The position numbers were made by a program, and so were the translations under genes. From an uncultured Arcanobacterium sp. (GTDB lineage Bacteria > Actinomycetota > Actinomycetes > Actinomycetales > Actinomycetaceae): a stretch of 64,000 nt of DNA. Below are positions 42,921-52,534 of the stretch, one piece after another (the stretch's first letter is position 1; each line of letters begins with the position of its first letter). Under the pieces are notes generated by a model. That model worked only from the letters and a program-made list of their open reading frames with translations. It made no database searches and was not told the DNA's origin. The stretch covers positions 248,001 through 312,000 of the forward strand of contig CAUAGM010000001.1 in the NCBI GenBank assembly GCA_958428545.1, read 5' to 3'.

Positions 42921-45542
42921 ATGACTGCAGTTGATACCGCAACTGATCTCATCACCGTTAAAATTGACGGCGTTGATGTGAGCGTTCCGAAAGGTACGTT
43001 AATTATCCGTGCTGCTGAGGAAGCTGGTGTTTTTATTCCTCGTTTCTGCGATCATCCGCTATTAAAGCCTGTAGCTGCGTGCCGTCAGTGCCTTGTGGAA
43101 GTAGCTATGCCTAATCGTGAGGGCGTGGTATCGAAGATGCCGAAGCCTCAGCCTGCATGCGCGATGACTGTAGCCCCAAGTATGGAGGTTTATACTCAGC
43201 GCACAAGTGAGGTTGCGAAGAAGGCTCAGCAGGGTGTGATGGAGTTTATGCTCATTAATCACCCGATGGACTGCCCGATTTGCGATAAAGGCGGCGAGTG
43301 CCCACTACAGAATCAGCAGCTCGAAGAAGGTCGTACACACAGTAGGTTTGTAGATATTAAGCGAACATATCCGAAACCGATTTCTGTGAGTGAGCAGATA
43401 CTTTTGGATCGTGACCGTTGTATTCTGTGCCAGCGTTGTGTGCGTTTCTCCGATCAGATTGCTGGCGATCCATTTATTCAGCTTCAAGGGCGTGCAGGAG
43501 GCACTCCAGCCTATGGTGTGCATAGCTTACACGGTTCTCAGATCGGTAATTTTGATGCGGGAGTGCTTGATTTTTCCGAGGCTTCTCACAGCACTGAAGA
43601 TGGAAAAGTAGGTGTCAATGACGAGCTGCGAATGCTCAATCAGTATGTGGGGCCGCGTGGAGACCAAGGTCTAGCAAGTGGTTTTGCGGCTGGTCCGGTC
43701 GGTAATGCCGAAGCAGATGTGAATGGCAACCCCTTCAATTCATATTTTTCTGGCAACGTGATTCAAATTTGCCCAGTTGGCGCTCTTACGTCTGCGAGCT
43801 ATCGTTTCCGTGCCCGCCCATTTGATCTTGTCTCTGTGCCAAGTGTAACGGAGCACGACGCTTCAGGTTCGGCAATCCGCGTGGATTATCGCCGCGGTGA
43901 GGTCGTACGTCGTATGGCTCTTGAAGATCCAAAGGTCAATGAAGATTGGATTACTGATAAAGACCGTTTCGCTTTCAGATGGCAGCATGGCGCTGATCGT
44001 CTCACATATCCAAAAATTAAAGGAGCAGCTGAAGATACCCCTATTTCTTGGTTTGAAGCTCTTAATGCTGCTGCCGCAGGGTTGAAAGGCAAGAAAGTCG
44101 GTGTGCTCATTGGGGGTCGCCTTACTCTCGAAGATGCCTATGCTTACAGTAAGTTTGCTCGCGTCGTGCTCGGTACGAACGATATCGACTTCCGCACGCG
44201 GGAAGGGAGCAAAGAGGAGGATTCCTTCCTCGGAACAATCGCAGGAACTGGGATTGACGTTTCTTATACAGATATTGAGCACGCAAAACATGTACTCACT
44301 GTAGGGCTTGAGGTCGAGGAAGAGTGTGGCGCATTATTCTTACGTTTACGTAAAGGCGCCCTAGCTAAAAGCACATCTATTTCTGTGATCTCTGCATATC
44401 GCACTGCTGGAACGTCGAAGATGTCTGCTCGCTTTGTGCCAGCAAAGCCTGGCGAAGAAGCACGCGTATTGGAAAGCATCGTTGAAGATGCCAGTGGCGT
44501 GTTTGGTGATCTCTATGCGGATCTTTCTGGTGAAGGCAGCGTTATTCTTGTCGGTGAGCGTACAGCTCAGACGCTTGGGGCACTTAGTGCTGCTGTTTCC
44601 TTGGCTCAGCGTACAGGGGCAAAACTGGCGTGGGTGCCTCGCCGCGCTGGTGATCGAAGTGCGCTTGAAGCTGGTGCAATTGGTTCCTTGTTGCCCAGCG
44701 GGCGTCCTGTTGCAGATCCTGCCGCTCGCGTCGATGTAGCAGCTGTTTGGAGTGTTGATTCACTTCCTGAAGCACCAGGGAAAAATACTGGGCAGATTAT
44801 TGCCGCTGCAGCCAACGGCGAGTTAGATGCTCTACTTCTTGCAGGCGTATCGCTTGACGATCTTCCCACTGGTGCTGATGAGGCTTTAAATAAAGCATTC
44901 GTCGTACAGCTTGAAGTTCGAGCTTCTTCTACTTCCGATTATGCTGATGTCCTTATTCCAGTAGCACCGCCAAGTGAAAAAGGTGGCACTTTCGTAAACT
45001 GGGAAGGTCGTCTGCGTCCATTCGGGCAAGTGCTCACAAGTACGCACCTTCCAGACCGTACAGTGCTCAACGATTTAGCGCAGGCAATGGGTATAGATCT
45101 GGGGCTTGCCAACTTGGAGGCAGTAGTCAAAGAGTATTCTGAATTGCGTTCGTGGGACGGTGCTCGCGTGAGCGCCCCGTGCGAGGCTCCCGCAGCTGTA
45201 CCGCTTGCCGGAGCAGGGAAGGCGATTCTGGCATCGTGGAAACTTATGCTCGATGCTGGTGATCTTCAGGGGTTTGAACCTCATTTGGCAAGTACTGCAC
45301 GTAAGAGTGTTGCTATTATGAGCGCTGTTACGGCAGTGGCTGCTGGATTTACGGGTTCCGGCAGCTCGGATGTGCGCATACAAGGCCCTGCAGGAAGTAT
45401 TGTTCTTCCTGCGGTAGTGGTTGATTCTATTCCAGATGGTGTGGTGTGGGTGCCGCAGAATTCTCTCGGTTCCGCAATTGCGCATATTGGCGTTGCTGCA
45501 GGTCAGCTCGTATCAATCAAGAAAGCGGAGGTGGCGAAGTGA
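42921..45542 (+). CDS. nuoG: NADH-quinone oxidoreductase subunit G
   Basis: 873 residues from the ATG at 42921, with GAGGTGG 7 nt upstream; a TTG at 42915 overlapping nuoF is less likely. N-terminal ferredoxin-like [2Fe-2S] site (RFCDHPLLKPVAACRQCLVEV), then HPMDCPICDKGGECPLQNQ and DRCILCQRCVRF with ICPVGALT. The C-terminal molybdopterin-oxidoreductase-like half carries no cofactor motif that I can see. It overlaps nuoH by 4 bp (GTGA). Confidence 0.96.
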   Translation: MTAVDTATDLITVKIDGVDVSVPKGTLIIRAAEEAGVFIPRFCDHPLLKPVAACRQCLVEVAMPNREGVVSKMPKPQPACAMTVAPSMEVYTQRTSEVAKKAQQGVMEFMLINHPMDCPICDKGGECPLQNQQLEEGRTHSRFVDIKRTYPKPISVSEQILLDRDRCILCQRCVRFSDQIAGDPFIQLQGRAGGTPAYGVHSLHGSQIGNFDAGVLDFSEASHSTEDGKVGVNDELRMLNQYVGPRGDQGLASGFAAGPVGNAEADVNGNPFNSYFSGNVIQICPVGALTSASYRFRARPFDLVSVPSVTEHDASGSAIRVDYRRGEVVRRMALEDPKVNEDWITDKDRFAFRWQHGADRLTYPKIKGAAEDTPISWFEALNAAAAGLKGKKVGVLIGGRLTLEDAYAYSKFARVVLGTNDIDFRTREGSKEEDSFLGTIAGTGIDVSYTDIEHAKHVLTVGLEVEEECGALFLRLRKGALAKSTSISVISAYRTAGTSKMSARFVPAKPGEEARVLESIVEDASGVFGDLYADLSGEGSVILVGERTAQTLGALSAAVSLAQRTGAKLAWVPRRAGDRSALEAGAIGSLLPSGRPVADPAARVDVAAVWSVDSLPEAPGKNTGQIIAAAANGELDALLLAGVSLDDLPTGADEALNKAFVVQLEVRASSTSDYADVLIPVAPPSEKGGTFVNWEGRLRPFGQVLTSTHLPDRTVLNDLAQAMGIDLGLANLEAVVKEYSELRSWDGARVSAPCEAPAAVPLAGAGKAILASWKLMLDAGDLQGFEPHLASTARKSVAIMSAVTAVAAGFTGSGSSDVRIQGPAGSIVLPAVVVDSIPDGVVWVPQNSLGSAIAHIGVAAGQLVSIKKAEVAK

Positions 45543-46921
45543 ATTCCCTCATGACTATTGGAGCTGCTGCTCCTGAGGTGGCGGACTTCTCACACGACAC
45601 ATGGTGGATCTGGGTAATCAAGGCTGTCTTTATTATTGTGTTCTTGATTTTTTCCGTGATTTTCGCACTCTGGTTTGAGCGTCGTCTGCTTGCCCGTATG
45701 CAAAACCGTGTTGGTCCCAATACTGTAGGACCGCTCGGCTTGGGGCAGAGCTTCCCAGATGCTTTGAAGCTCCTATTTAAAGAAGATTTCTTCCTCAAAG
45801 GTGCTGATAAGGTCGTCTATTTTATTGCTCCTGCGATTTCTGCTCTGTGCGCATTCACGATTATGGCAGTGATTCCTATGGGGCCTTCGGTTAATATCTT
45901 TGGAATCGTCACACCCCTACAACTCACAGATTCTCCTGTTGCGCTGCTATTTGTGCTGGCTGTTGCCGCACTCGGTGAATATGGTCTTGTGCTCGGTGGG
46001 TGGAGTGCTAAATCTACACTCCCTCTTTATGGCTCGGTGCGCAGTGCAACCCAGATGATTTCTTATGAACTTGCTCAGGGGCTATCACTCGTCACTCTCT
46101 TCATTCTGAACGGTTCGATGGCTGCTTCTGGGATTGTCAGTGCGCAGACGAGTATATGGAACATCATCATTTTGTTCCCCGCTTTCTTGGTTTATTTGGT
46201 CACGATGTTTGGTGAAGCTAACCGTTTGCCCTTCGATTTGCCTGAAGCAGAAAATGAAATTGTGGCAGGTCCGCATACCGAGTACTCATCGATGAAGTTT
46301 GGATGGTACTACCTTTCTGAATATATCAATATGCTCAATCTTTCGATGCTCGCCACAACACTCTTCTTGGGAGGCTGGCATGCAGGGCCAATCGAAGGAA
46401 CTATTTTCAACCTGCTTGGCTTCGATGCAAATATTGGCTGGTGGCCAATGCTTTGGTTCCTAGTTAAGACATGGGCTTTTATGGGGTTGTTTGTATGGGT
46501 GCGTGGCACGCTTCTGCGTTTCCGCTATGACCAATTTATGAAGCTCGGCTGGAAAGGATTGATTCCCGCATCGTTGATCTGGCTGGCAATTGTGATGGTT
46601 GTGCTCGCAGTGAATACGCTCTACGCTATCAATGTTCACAGCGTTATGATTATTCTTTCTATTGGCTATGGCTTAATTATGCTGATTTGGGCATTAGGTG
46701 ACGACGTCTATCACCCCTCGCAAGCTGAAATTATTTCTGAGCGTGAAAAGCATGAATTTACTGGTTTTGAAGATGGGTATCCTGTGCCGCCGCTGCCTGG
46801 TCAGCATCTTCCACCAAGCCCACGAGCTCAGCGCCGTACGGCTCAGAAGACTCACGTTGAAACTTCTGCTTGTGATAACGGAAGTGCTATCGCTGATGCT
46901 CAGGAGGTGAGCAATGACTGA
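45539..46921 (+). CDS. nuoH: NADH-quinone oxidoreductase subunit H
   Basis: 460 residues from a GTG at 45539, with GGAGG about 8 nt upstream inside nuoG. Eight or more helices with RMQNRVGPNTVGPLGLGQSFPDALKLLFKED and FGEANRLPFDLPEAENEIVAG, the loops that line the quinone entry. The C-terminus is longer than usual by about 60 hydrophilic Pro/Arg/His-rich residues. It overlaps nuoI by 8 bp. Confidence 0.96.
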   Translation: MNSLMTIGAAAPEVADFSHDTWWIWVIKAVFIIVFLIFSVIFALWFERRLLARMQNRVGPNTVGPLGLGQSFPDALKLLFKEDFFLKGADKVVYFIAPAISALCAFTIMAVIPMGPSVNIFGIVTPLQLTDSPVALLFVLAVAALGEYGLVLGGWSAKSTLPLYGSVRSATQMISYELAQGLSLVTLFILNGSMAASGIVSAQTSIWNIIILFPAFLVYLVTMFGEANRLPFDLPEAENEIVAGPHTEYSSMKFGWYYLSEYINMLNLSMLATTLFLGGWHAGPIEGTIFNLLGFDANIGWWPMLWFLVKTWAFMGLFVWVRGTLLRFRYDQFMKLGWKGLIPASLIWLAIVMVVLAVNTLYAINVHSVMIILSIGYGLIMLIWALGDDVYHPSQAEIISEREKHEFTGFEDGYPVPPLPGQHLPPSPRAQRRTAQKTHVETSACDNGSAIADAQEVSND

Positions 46922-47684
46922 AAATAACGAGATTATTTCCCAGACATCGCAGAGGGAAAACCTTCCAGCCGAGGCTTATGAAGCACCTGCACTGGATCCA
47001 TCGCTGTATAGCCCAAATAAAAAAAGCACTATCGGTAAGGTACTGGCTCCTATTGCAGGATTTGGCGTCACCTTTTCAACGCTTTTCCGTCCAACCGTCA
47101 CCGAGCAGTATCTGCCAGGGCGTACAGAGAAGATAAATCAAGCTCAGATACGTCCTCGTTTCCACGGTATTCATAAATTGAATCGATATGATGACGGTCT
47201 TGAAAAGTGTATTGGCTGTGAGCTATGCGCATGGGCGTGCCCAGCAGATGCGATCTTGGTGGAAGCAGCAGCAAATACGCCAGATGAGCAGTATTCGCCA
47301 GGTGAGCGCTATGGGCGCGTATATCAAATCAACTATCTACGTTGCATATTTTGCGGATATTGCATTCAGGCTTGCCCAACTCGTGCTCTAACGATGAGTA
47401 ATGAGTTTGAGATTGCAGGGCAGACGCGTGAGAGCATGATCTACGAAAAGCACCAGATTCTGCGTCCATTGAGTCTGGGAATGCTTGCTGCTCCTCACCC
47501 GATGGCTGAAGGAACATCAGATACTGATTACTACGCTGGAAAAGTGACTGGACCGACCCGCAACCAGATTGATTGGGTGCGTGAACATCGTCCCGATGAT
47601 TCCTCGTTGGATTCTGCATCAGCTATATGTACAGATTCTGCAGCTTTCAGCTCAGATGATTTGGAAGAGGAGGTGACGGCATGA
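46914..47684 (+). CDS. nuoI: NADH-quinone oxidoreductase subunit I
   Basis: 256 residues. Two [4Fe-4S] ferredoxin motifs, CIGCELCAWACP and CIFCGYCIQACP, link the peripheral arm to NuoB. The N-terminal extension is longer than in E. coli, and a charged Asp/Ser tail ends the chain. It overlaps nuoJ by 4 bp (ATGA). Confidence 0.97.
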   Translation: MTENNEIISQTSQRENLPAEAYEAPALDPSLYSPNKKSTIGKVLAPIAGFGVTFSTLFRPTVTEQYLPGRTEKINQAQIRPRFHGIHKLNRYDDGLEKCIGCELCAWACPADAILVEAAANTPDEQYSPGERYGRVYQINYLRCIFCGYCIQACPTRALTMSNEFEIAGQTRESMIYEKHQILRPLSLGMLAAPHPMAEGTSDTDYYAGKVTGPTRNQIDWVREHRPDDSSLDSASAICTDSAAFSSDDLEEEVTA

Positions 47685-48637
47685 CGACACCACAAGCACT
47701 TTCAATTTCAATGGGTGAAACAATCCTCTTCGGGATTTTAGCTGTGGCAATTATTTTCGCGGCGATTTTTGGTTTACTTATTGCGCGTAAAGCCGTCTAC
47801 ACAGTTATTTCCGTTATTTTTGTGATGGTCGGTCTTGCTTTCTTCTATACGATGCTTGAAGCACCTTTTATGGGGGTTGTGCAGGTAGTTGTCTACACTG
47901 GAGCAATTTTGATGATGTTCCTCTTCGTCTTGATGCTTATCGGTGTCGATAGTGCCGATACATCTCATGAGGTTCTTCGCGGGCAGCGCGCTGTGGCAAT
48001 TTTAGGTGGTCTTGGCACTTTTGCCTTGCTTGCTGCGATGGTATATAAAGCGAACCCTATGGATAGTTTCGCTAAGTATGGTTTGCCTTATGGGCTCTCA
48101 CAAGCTAATGCAGCCACAAACCCAGTTGCTATAGCCAAGGTAATTCTTACCAATCACGTGCTTACTTTGGAGCTTACGGGCACTCTTCTCATCGTTGCTG
48201 CTTTGGGAGCAATGGTATTGACACATCGAGATCGGGTAACGCCAAAGATGACGCAGGAGCAGATGGCACATCAGAAAGTTCAGTCATTTACTGAGGCTGG
48301 TAGCAATATCAATGTTCGCCCAAATCCAGGTGTGTATGCAGAGTCTAATTCATCTGCTAACCCAGCTCTTACCGCTTACGGGCAGCCAATTGAAGATTCT
48401 GTGAATAGAATTCTGAAGATCCGCAGTCAAGATCGTACAGTTGCTCAAGCATCACCTGTGACTGCTCAGCGTATTAATGAAGGCAAAGTGCCAAGCGGAC
48501 CGGCAACGTATGGAAAAGTCGATATTGCACATGTCTGGGGTACCCCAGGTGAAGCGGCTCCGAACTATGAGGATATTGAACAGGCTGAAAAGAGTTCGAG
48601 TAATGATGCTGCGCATGAAAGTGAGGCAACAAAGTGA
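47681..48637 (+). CDS. nuoJ: NADH-quinone oxidoreductase subunit J
   Basis: 318 residues. Five helices occupy the first 185 residues, with VVQVVVYTGAILMMFLFVLMLIG as the conserved third-helix region. About 120 hydrophilic residues follow, with Asn/Ser/Ala and a GKVDIAHVWGTPGEAAPNYEDIEQ segment; they are absent from E. coli NuoJ but such tails occur in actinobacteria. It overlaps nuoK by 4 bp (GTGA). Confidence 0.95.
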   Translation: MTTPQALSISMGETILFGILAVAIIFAAIFGLLIARKAVYTVISVIFVMVGLAFFYTMLEAPFMGVVQVVVYTGAILMMFLFVLMLIGVDSADTSHEVLRGQRAVAILGGLGTFALLAAMVYKANPMDSFAKYGLPYGLSQANAATNPVAIAKVILTNHVLTLELTGTLLIVAALGAMVLTHRDRVTPKMTQEQMAHQKVQSFTEAGSNINVRPNPGVYAESNSSANPALTAYGQPIEDSVNRILKIRSQDRTVAQASPVTAQRINEGKVPSGPATYGKVDIAHVWGTPGEAAPNYEDIEQAEKSSSNDAAHESEATK

Positions 48638-48933
48638 ATCTTATGTTTTACGTGATCGTGGCCTTTGCCTTGTTTGTTATTGGTGGTGCAACAGTGCTCA
48701 CACGGCGTAATGGCGTGATCGCATTACTTGGTGTTGAGATTATGCTCAATTCTTGCAATCTTGCGTTTGTTGCGTTCTCTCGAATGTGGGGCAACCTTGA
48801 AGGGCAGGTTTTTGCTTTCTTCGTGATGGTTGTGGCTGCTGCTGAAGTTGTTGTCGGTCTCGCAATTGTTGTGACGATCTATCGAACGCGTGGATCCGCT
48901 TCGCTCGATTCAATGAATCTGTTGAAGCGTTGA
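48634..48933 (+). CDS. nuoK: NADH-quinone oxidoreductase subunit K
   Basis: 99 residues, three helices, with GVEIMLNSCNLAFVAFSR, whose glutamate belongs to the proton path, and VVAAAEVVVGLAIVVTIYR. GTG start inside the nuoJ stop. nuoL begins 15 nt after its stop. Confidence 0.97.
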   Translation: MNLMFYVIVAFALFVIGGATVLTRRNGVIALLGVEIMLNSCNLAFVAFSRMWGNLEGQVFAFFVMVVAAAEVVVGLAIVVTIYRTRGSASLDSMNLLKR

Positions 48934-48947
48934 GGGGAGTTCCAACA

Positions 48948-50942
48948 ATGATGACTGCTAATATTCAGTATTTATTCTCGACTAAAGGTAGCGGTGTAGT
49001 TGCTTCTGTCGATAGTGCGGTTGCACATGCCACTGGAGCTGCACATATTGTATGGCTTGCAGTGCTCATCCCCTTGCTTTCTGCTGGAGTACTTCTCGTT
49101 TCGGGTAAAACGGCAGATAAATGGGGGCATTGGTTGGGTATTCTGGCCTCTTCTGCGAGCTTCGTAGTGGGTACTGCCGCTTTCATACAGTTGCTTAGTA
49201 TGGATGCTGCTCAACGGGTGATGGAAATGACTGTCTACTCGTTGGTTGCAGCACCAGATTTTAGTGTTGATTTCGGAATACGAATTGATCCGCTCTCCAT
49301 CACGTTTGTGATGCTCGTGACGTTCGTCGGTACGCTTATCCATATATATGCCGTTGCATATATGGAGCATGATGAGGCTCGCCGCCGTTTCTTTGCCTAT
49401 CTGAATTTGTTTGTGGCATCGATGCTTTTACTTGTGCTTGGCAATTCTTACCTCATTCTTTTCTTCGGTTGGGAAGGTGTTGGTTTAGCTTCTTATTTGC
49501 TTATTTCTTTCTGGAATTTCAATCCAGAATATGCAAAGGCAGGTAAGAAAGCTTTTGTTATGAACCGTGTGGGCGATCTTGGAATGCTTATTGCCATGAT
49601 GGCTATGGTTGCAAACTTCGGCTCGGTTTCTTTTACAGATGTTTTTGCTGGAATCGAATCTCTTGACGATTCGCGCTCATGGATTGCTACCTTCATAGGT
49701 CTCTTCCTTCTTCTCGCCGCTTGCGGTAAATCAGCGCAGTTTCCGCTGCAGGCATGGCTGGGTGATGCAATGGCAGGTCCAACGCCTGTCTCAGCGCTGA
49801 TTCATGCGGCAACGATGGTGACGGCTGGCGTCTATTTAATGGTTCGTTCTGGCGCAATCTATGCGGTTTCGCCAACGGCAGCGCTCGTTGTAGCAATTAT
49901 CGGATTGATTACTCTTGTTTTTGGTGCAATTGTTGGTGCGGCAAAAGATGATATGAAAAAAGTTCTTGCTGCTTCAACAATGAGCCAGATTGGTTATATG
50001 ATGCTTGCTGCAGGGCTTGGTCCTATCGGTGCAGCATTCGCTATCTTCCACCTCGTGACCCACGGCTTCTTCAAAGCGAATATGTTCCTTGGAGCAGGTG
50101 CTGTGATGCATGCGATGAACGACGAAGTAGATATGCGAGGCTTTGGTGCTCTCGGTAAATATATGAAGATAACGTTCTGCACTTTCGTATGTGGGTACCT
50201 CGCAATTATTGGCTTTCCTTTCCTTTCAGGGTTCTATTCCAAAGATAAAATTATTGAGGCAGCTTTCACAGGGGCTGGTATACAGCCTTGGATATTCGGT
50301 ACGGTGACGGTACTCGTTGCTGGATTGACTGCTTTCTATATGAGCCGTCTGGTTATTATGATCTTTTTGGGGGAAAAGCGCTGGAAAGAATCTGGTGCAG
50401 ATGCCAAACATCCTCATGATCCAAGTCCGCTCATGTGGGTTCCGATGGCTATCCTCGCTGCTGGCTCACTTGTTTTAGGTGGAATATTGAACTATCTAGG
50501 TTTCATTTCTTGGCTTGAGCCTGCTATTGCTGGTAGCGGGCATGAACACGGCGAACCTGTCCTCCCCGTTCCTGTGATCACAGGCGTCACACTTATTGTG
50601 ATTACGCTTGGTGTGGTATTAGCTTGGGTAATGTATGTAAAGAAACCAGTGCCAGAGGCTGCTCCAGTAGGAAGCTGGATTACTCAGGCTGCCCGCCAGG
50701 ATCTTTATCAAGATCTTGTAAATGATTATGCAGTTGTGCAGCCAGTTATGACTGTTTCTCGAGTAACTAAAGTTACTGATAAACATGTTGTTGATGGTGC
50801 CGTTGAAGGTATTGCAATGCTGATGCAATGGCTTGGCAAAGTAGCGAGCAGTTTCCAAAACGGATACGTTCGTTCCTATACGAGCTATATGGTTATTGGT
50901 CTGCTGGCTGCGCTTATTACAGTTGCCGCCGTGGTGCTGTGA
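48948..50942 (+). CDS. nuoL: NADH-quinone oxidoreductase subunit L
   Basis: 664 residues from the ATG at 48948, behind GAGGGGAG. Antiporter-like proton channel; FFGWEGVGLASYLLISFW, GKSAQFPLQAWLGDAMAGPTPVSALIHAATMVTAGVYL and HLVTHGFFKANMFLGAG are the family blocks. It bears the long lateral helix at its C-terminus. nuoM follows 20 bp on with its own GAGGAG box. Confidence 0.96.
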   Translation: MMTANIQYLFSTKGSGVVASVDSAVAHATGAAHIVWLAVLIPLLSAGVLLVSGKTADKWGHWLGILASSASFVVGTAAFIQLLSMDAAQRVMEMTVYSLVAAPDFSVDFGIRIDPLSITFVMLVTFVGTLIHIYAVAYMEHDEARRRFFAYLNLFVASMLLLVLGNSYLILFFGWEGVGLASYLLISFWNFNPEYAKAGKKAFVMNRVGDLGMLIAMMAMVANFGSVSFTDVFAGIESLDDSRSWIATFIGLFLLLAACGKSAQFPLQAWLGDAMAGPTPVSALIHAATMVTAGVYLMVRSGAIYAVSPTAALVVAIIGLITLVFGAIVGAAKDDMKKVLAASTMSQIGYMMLAAGLGPIGAAFAIFHLVTHGFFKANMFLGAGAVMHAMNDEVDMRGFGALGKYMKITFCTFVCGYLAIIGFPFLSGFYSKDKIIEAAFTGAGIQPWIFGTVTVLVAGLTAFYMSRLVIMIFLGEKRWKESGADAKHPHDPSPLMWVPMAILAAGSLVLGGILNYLGFISWLEPAIAGSGHEHGEPVLPVPVITGVTLIVITLGVVLAWVMYVKKPVPEAAPVGSWITQAARQDLYQDLVNDYAVVQPVMTVSRVTKVTDKHVVDGAVEGIAMLMQWLGKVASSFQNGYVRSYTSYMVIGLLAALITVAAVVL

Positions 50943-50962
50943 GACTAGAGGAGAAAAGATAA

Positions 50963-52534
50963 ATGGACAATCAAACCATTATTCAAGCAGTTTTTCCCTG
51001 GCTTACTGTGCTGATTGCTGGTGCAGCGTGTGCAGCTTTTCTGCTGTGTCTTATCCGCCCGCTTCGAGCATACGCCCGTGAATATGCGCTGGCTGTTTCG
51101 CTTATTATTCTTGCTGGCTACGTTGGTGCACTAATCACTGGTTTCACTCCCGCGAGCGCAGGCGCCGTGCAACTGGCTGAAGCATACTCATGGATCCCCT
51201 CTATCGGGGCCTCTATTGCGTGGGGCATCAATGGCATGGGGGCAGCGATGATCGGGCTCGCCGTTTTTCTTGTGCCGATTGTAATACTGGCAGGCTGGAA
51301 TGATGTACCCGCTGAAAAGCAGGGCGGCTATTTTGGCTGGATCCTTTTCCTTGAGGCTATTATAATCGCCCTATTTGCAGCTCGCGATGTATTCCTCTTC
51401 TATATCCTCTTCGAGCTTATGATCGTGCCAATGTATTTCCTCATCGGTCGTTTCGCAGGATCAGGGCGTGAGCGTGCTGCAATGAAGTTCTTACTCTACT
51501 CAATCCTCGGCGGCTTAATTATGCTCGTGGGTGTGATTGCTTTATACGTGATGGGGCCAGGCGGAGAGCAAAATTATTTACTCAGTGCTCTGAGCGCCAG
51601 AGCGGGAATCGGAGAGGGAAGAGTTCAAATGCTTCTCTTCCTGAGCTTCTTCATCGGTTTTGCAATCAAAGCGCCGATGTGGCCTTTGCATACTTGGCTG
51701 CCAGATACCACCGAGAAAGCTCCGGCTGGTGTGAGTACGTTGCTCGTGGGTGTGCTCGACAAGTTGGGTACATTCGGTATGATCGCAATTTGTATTCCTC
51801 TTTTCCCACAAGCATCAGCTCAGGCTGCTCCCGTGATTATGGCATTCGCAATTATCTCGATTTTCTGGGGCGCTTTTATGGCGATTGCTTCAGATAATCT
51901 CATGCGGCTTATTGCCTACACTTCGGTGAGCCACTTTGGATTTATGGTTATGGGTATTTTCTCTGGTTCTGCGATTGCGATGACGGGTTCAATTCTTTAT
52001 ATGGTGGCACATGGTATTGCAACAGCTGCACTCTTCCTCATAGTCGGTTTTCTTGGGGAACGTGGAGGCTCGCATCAAATTTCAGCTTATGGCGGTTGGC
52101 AGCGCGTCACGCCGCTTATCGCTGGCACATTTTTGGTTGCTGGTTTAGCTACAATTGCTCTTCCAGGGCTTTCTGGCTTTATCCCGGAATACCTTGTGTT
52201 GATGGGGACGTTTGAAGCGAATATGCTTGCTGGGCTTATTGCTGTTGTTGGTGTCGTTTTCGCTGCAGTGTATATTCTTTTGCCGTATCAGCGCATATTC
52301 ACTGGTCCAAAGCCTGAAGGGATGAAAGTTCCCGATCTTAATGCGCGGGAAAAGATAGTGATGGGAGTGCTGATTGCGGCAATGCTCGGGTTAGGTTTCT
52401 ATCCAGCTCCGATCCTCGATATCGTTAATCCTATCTCTTCCCAAATATCTGTGAGCACGATGAACGATAGCGCTACTGTGGGAGCTGCGTCAGCGATTCC
52501 CTTCGATGGTGCGATTGAAGGGAGTATTCACTGA
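50963..52534 (+). CDS. nuoM: NADH-quinone oxidoreductase subunit M
   Basis: 523 residues. Fourteen-helix proton channel with FYILFELMIVPMYFLIGRFAG, KAPMWPLHTWLPDTTEKAPAGVSTLLVGVLDKLGTFG and RLIAYTSVSHFGFMVMGIFS. Its stop overlaps the nuoN start by one base (TGATG). Confidence 0.97.
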   Translation: MDNQTIIQAVFPWLTVLIAGAACAAFLLCLIRPLRAYAREYALAVSLIILAGYVGALITGFTPASAGAVQLAEAYSWIPSIGASIAWGINGMGAAMIGLAVFLVPIVILAGWNDVPAEKQGGYFGWILFLEAIIIALFAARDVFLFYILFELMIVPMYFLIGRFAGSGRERAAMKFLLYSILGGLIMLVGVIALYVMGPGGEQNYLLSALSARAGIGEGRVQMLLFLSFFIGFAIKAPMWPLHTWLPDTTEKAPAGVSTLLVGVLDKLGTFGMIAICIPLFPQASAQAAPVIMAFAIISIFWGAFMAIASDNLMRLIAYTSVSHFGFMVMGIFSGSAIAMTGSILYMVAHGIATAALFLIVGFLGERGGSHQISAYGGWQRVTPLIAGTFLVAGLATIALPGLSGFIPEYLVLMGTFEANMLAGLIAVVGVVFAAVYILLPYQRIFTGPKPEGMKVPDLNAREKIVMGVLIAAMLGLGFYPAPILDIVNPISSQISVSTMNDSATVGAASAIPFDGAIEGSIH

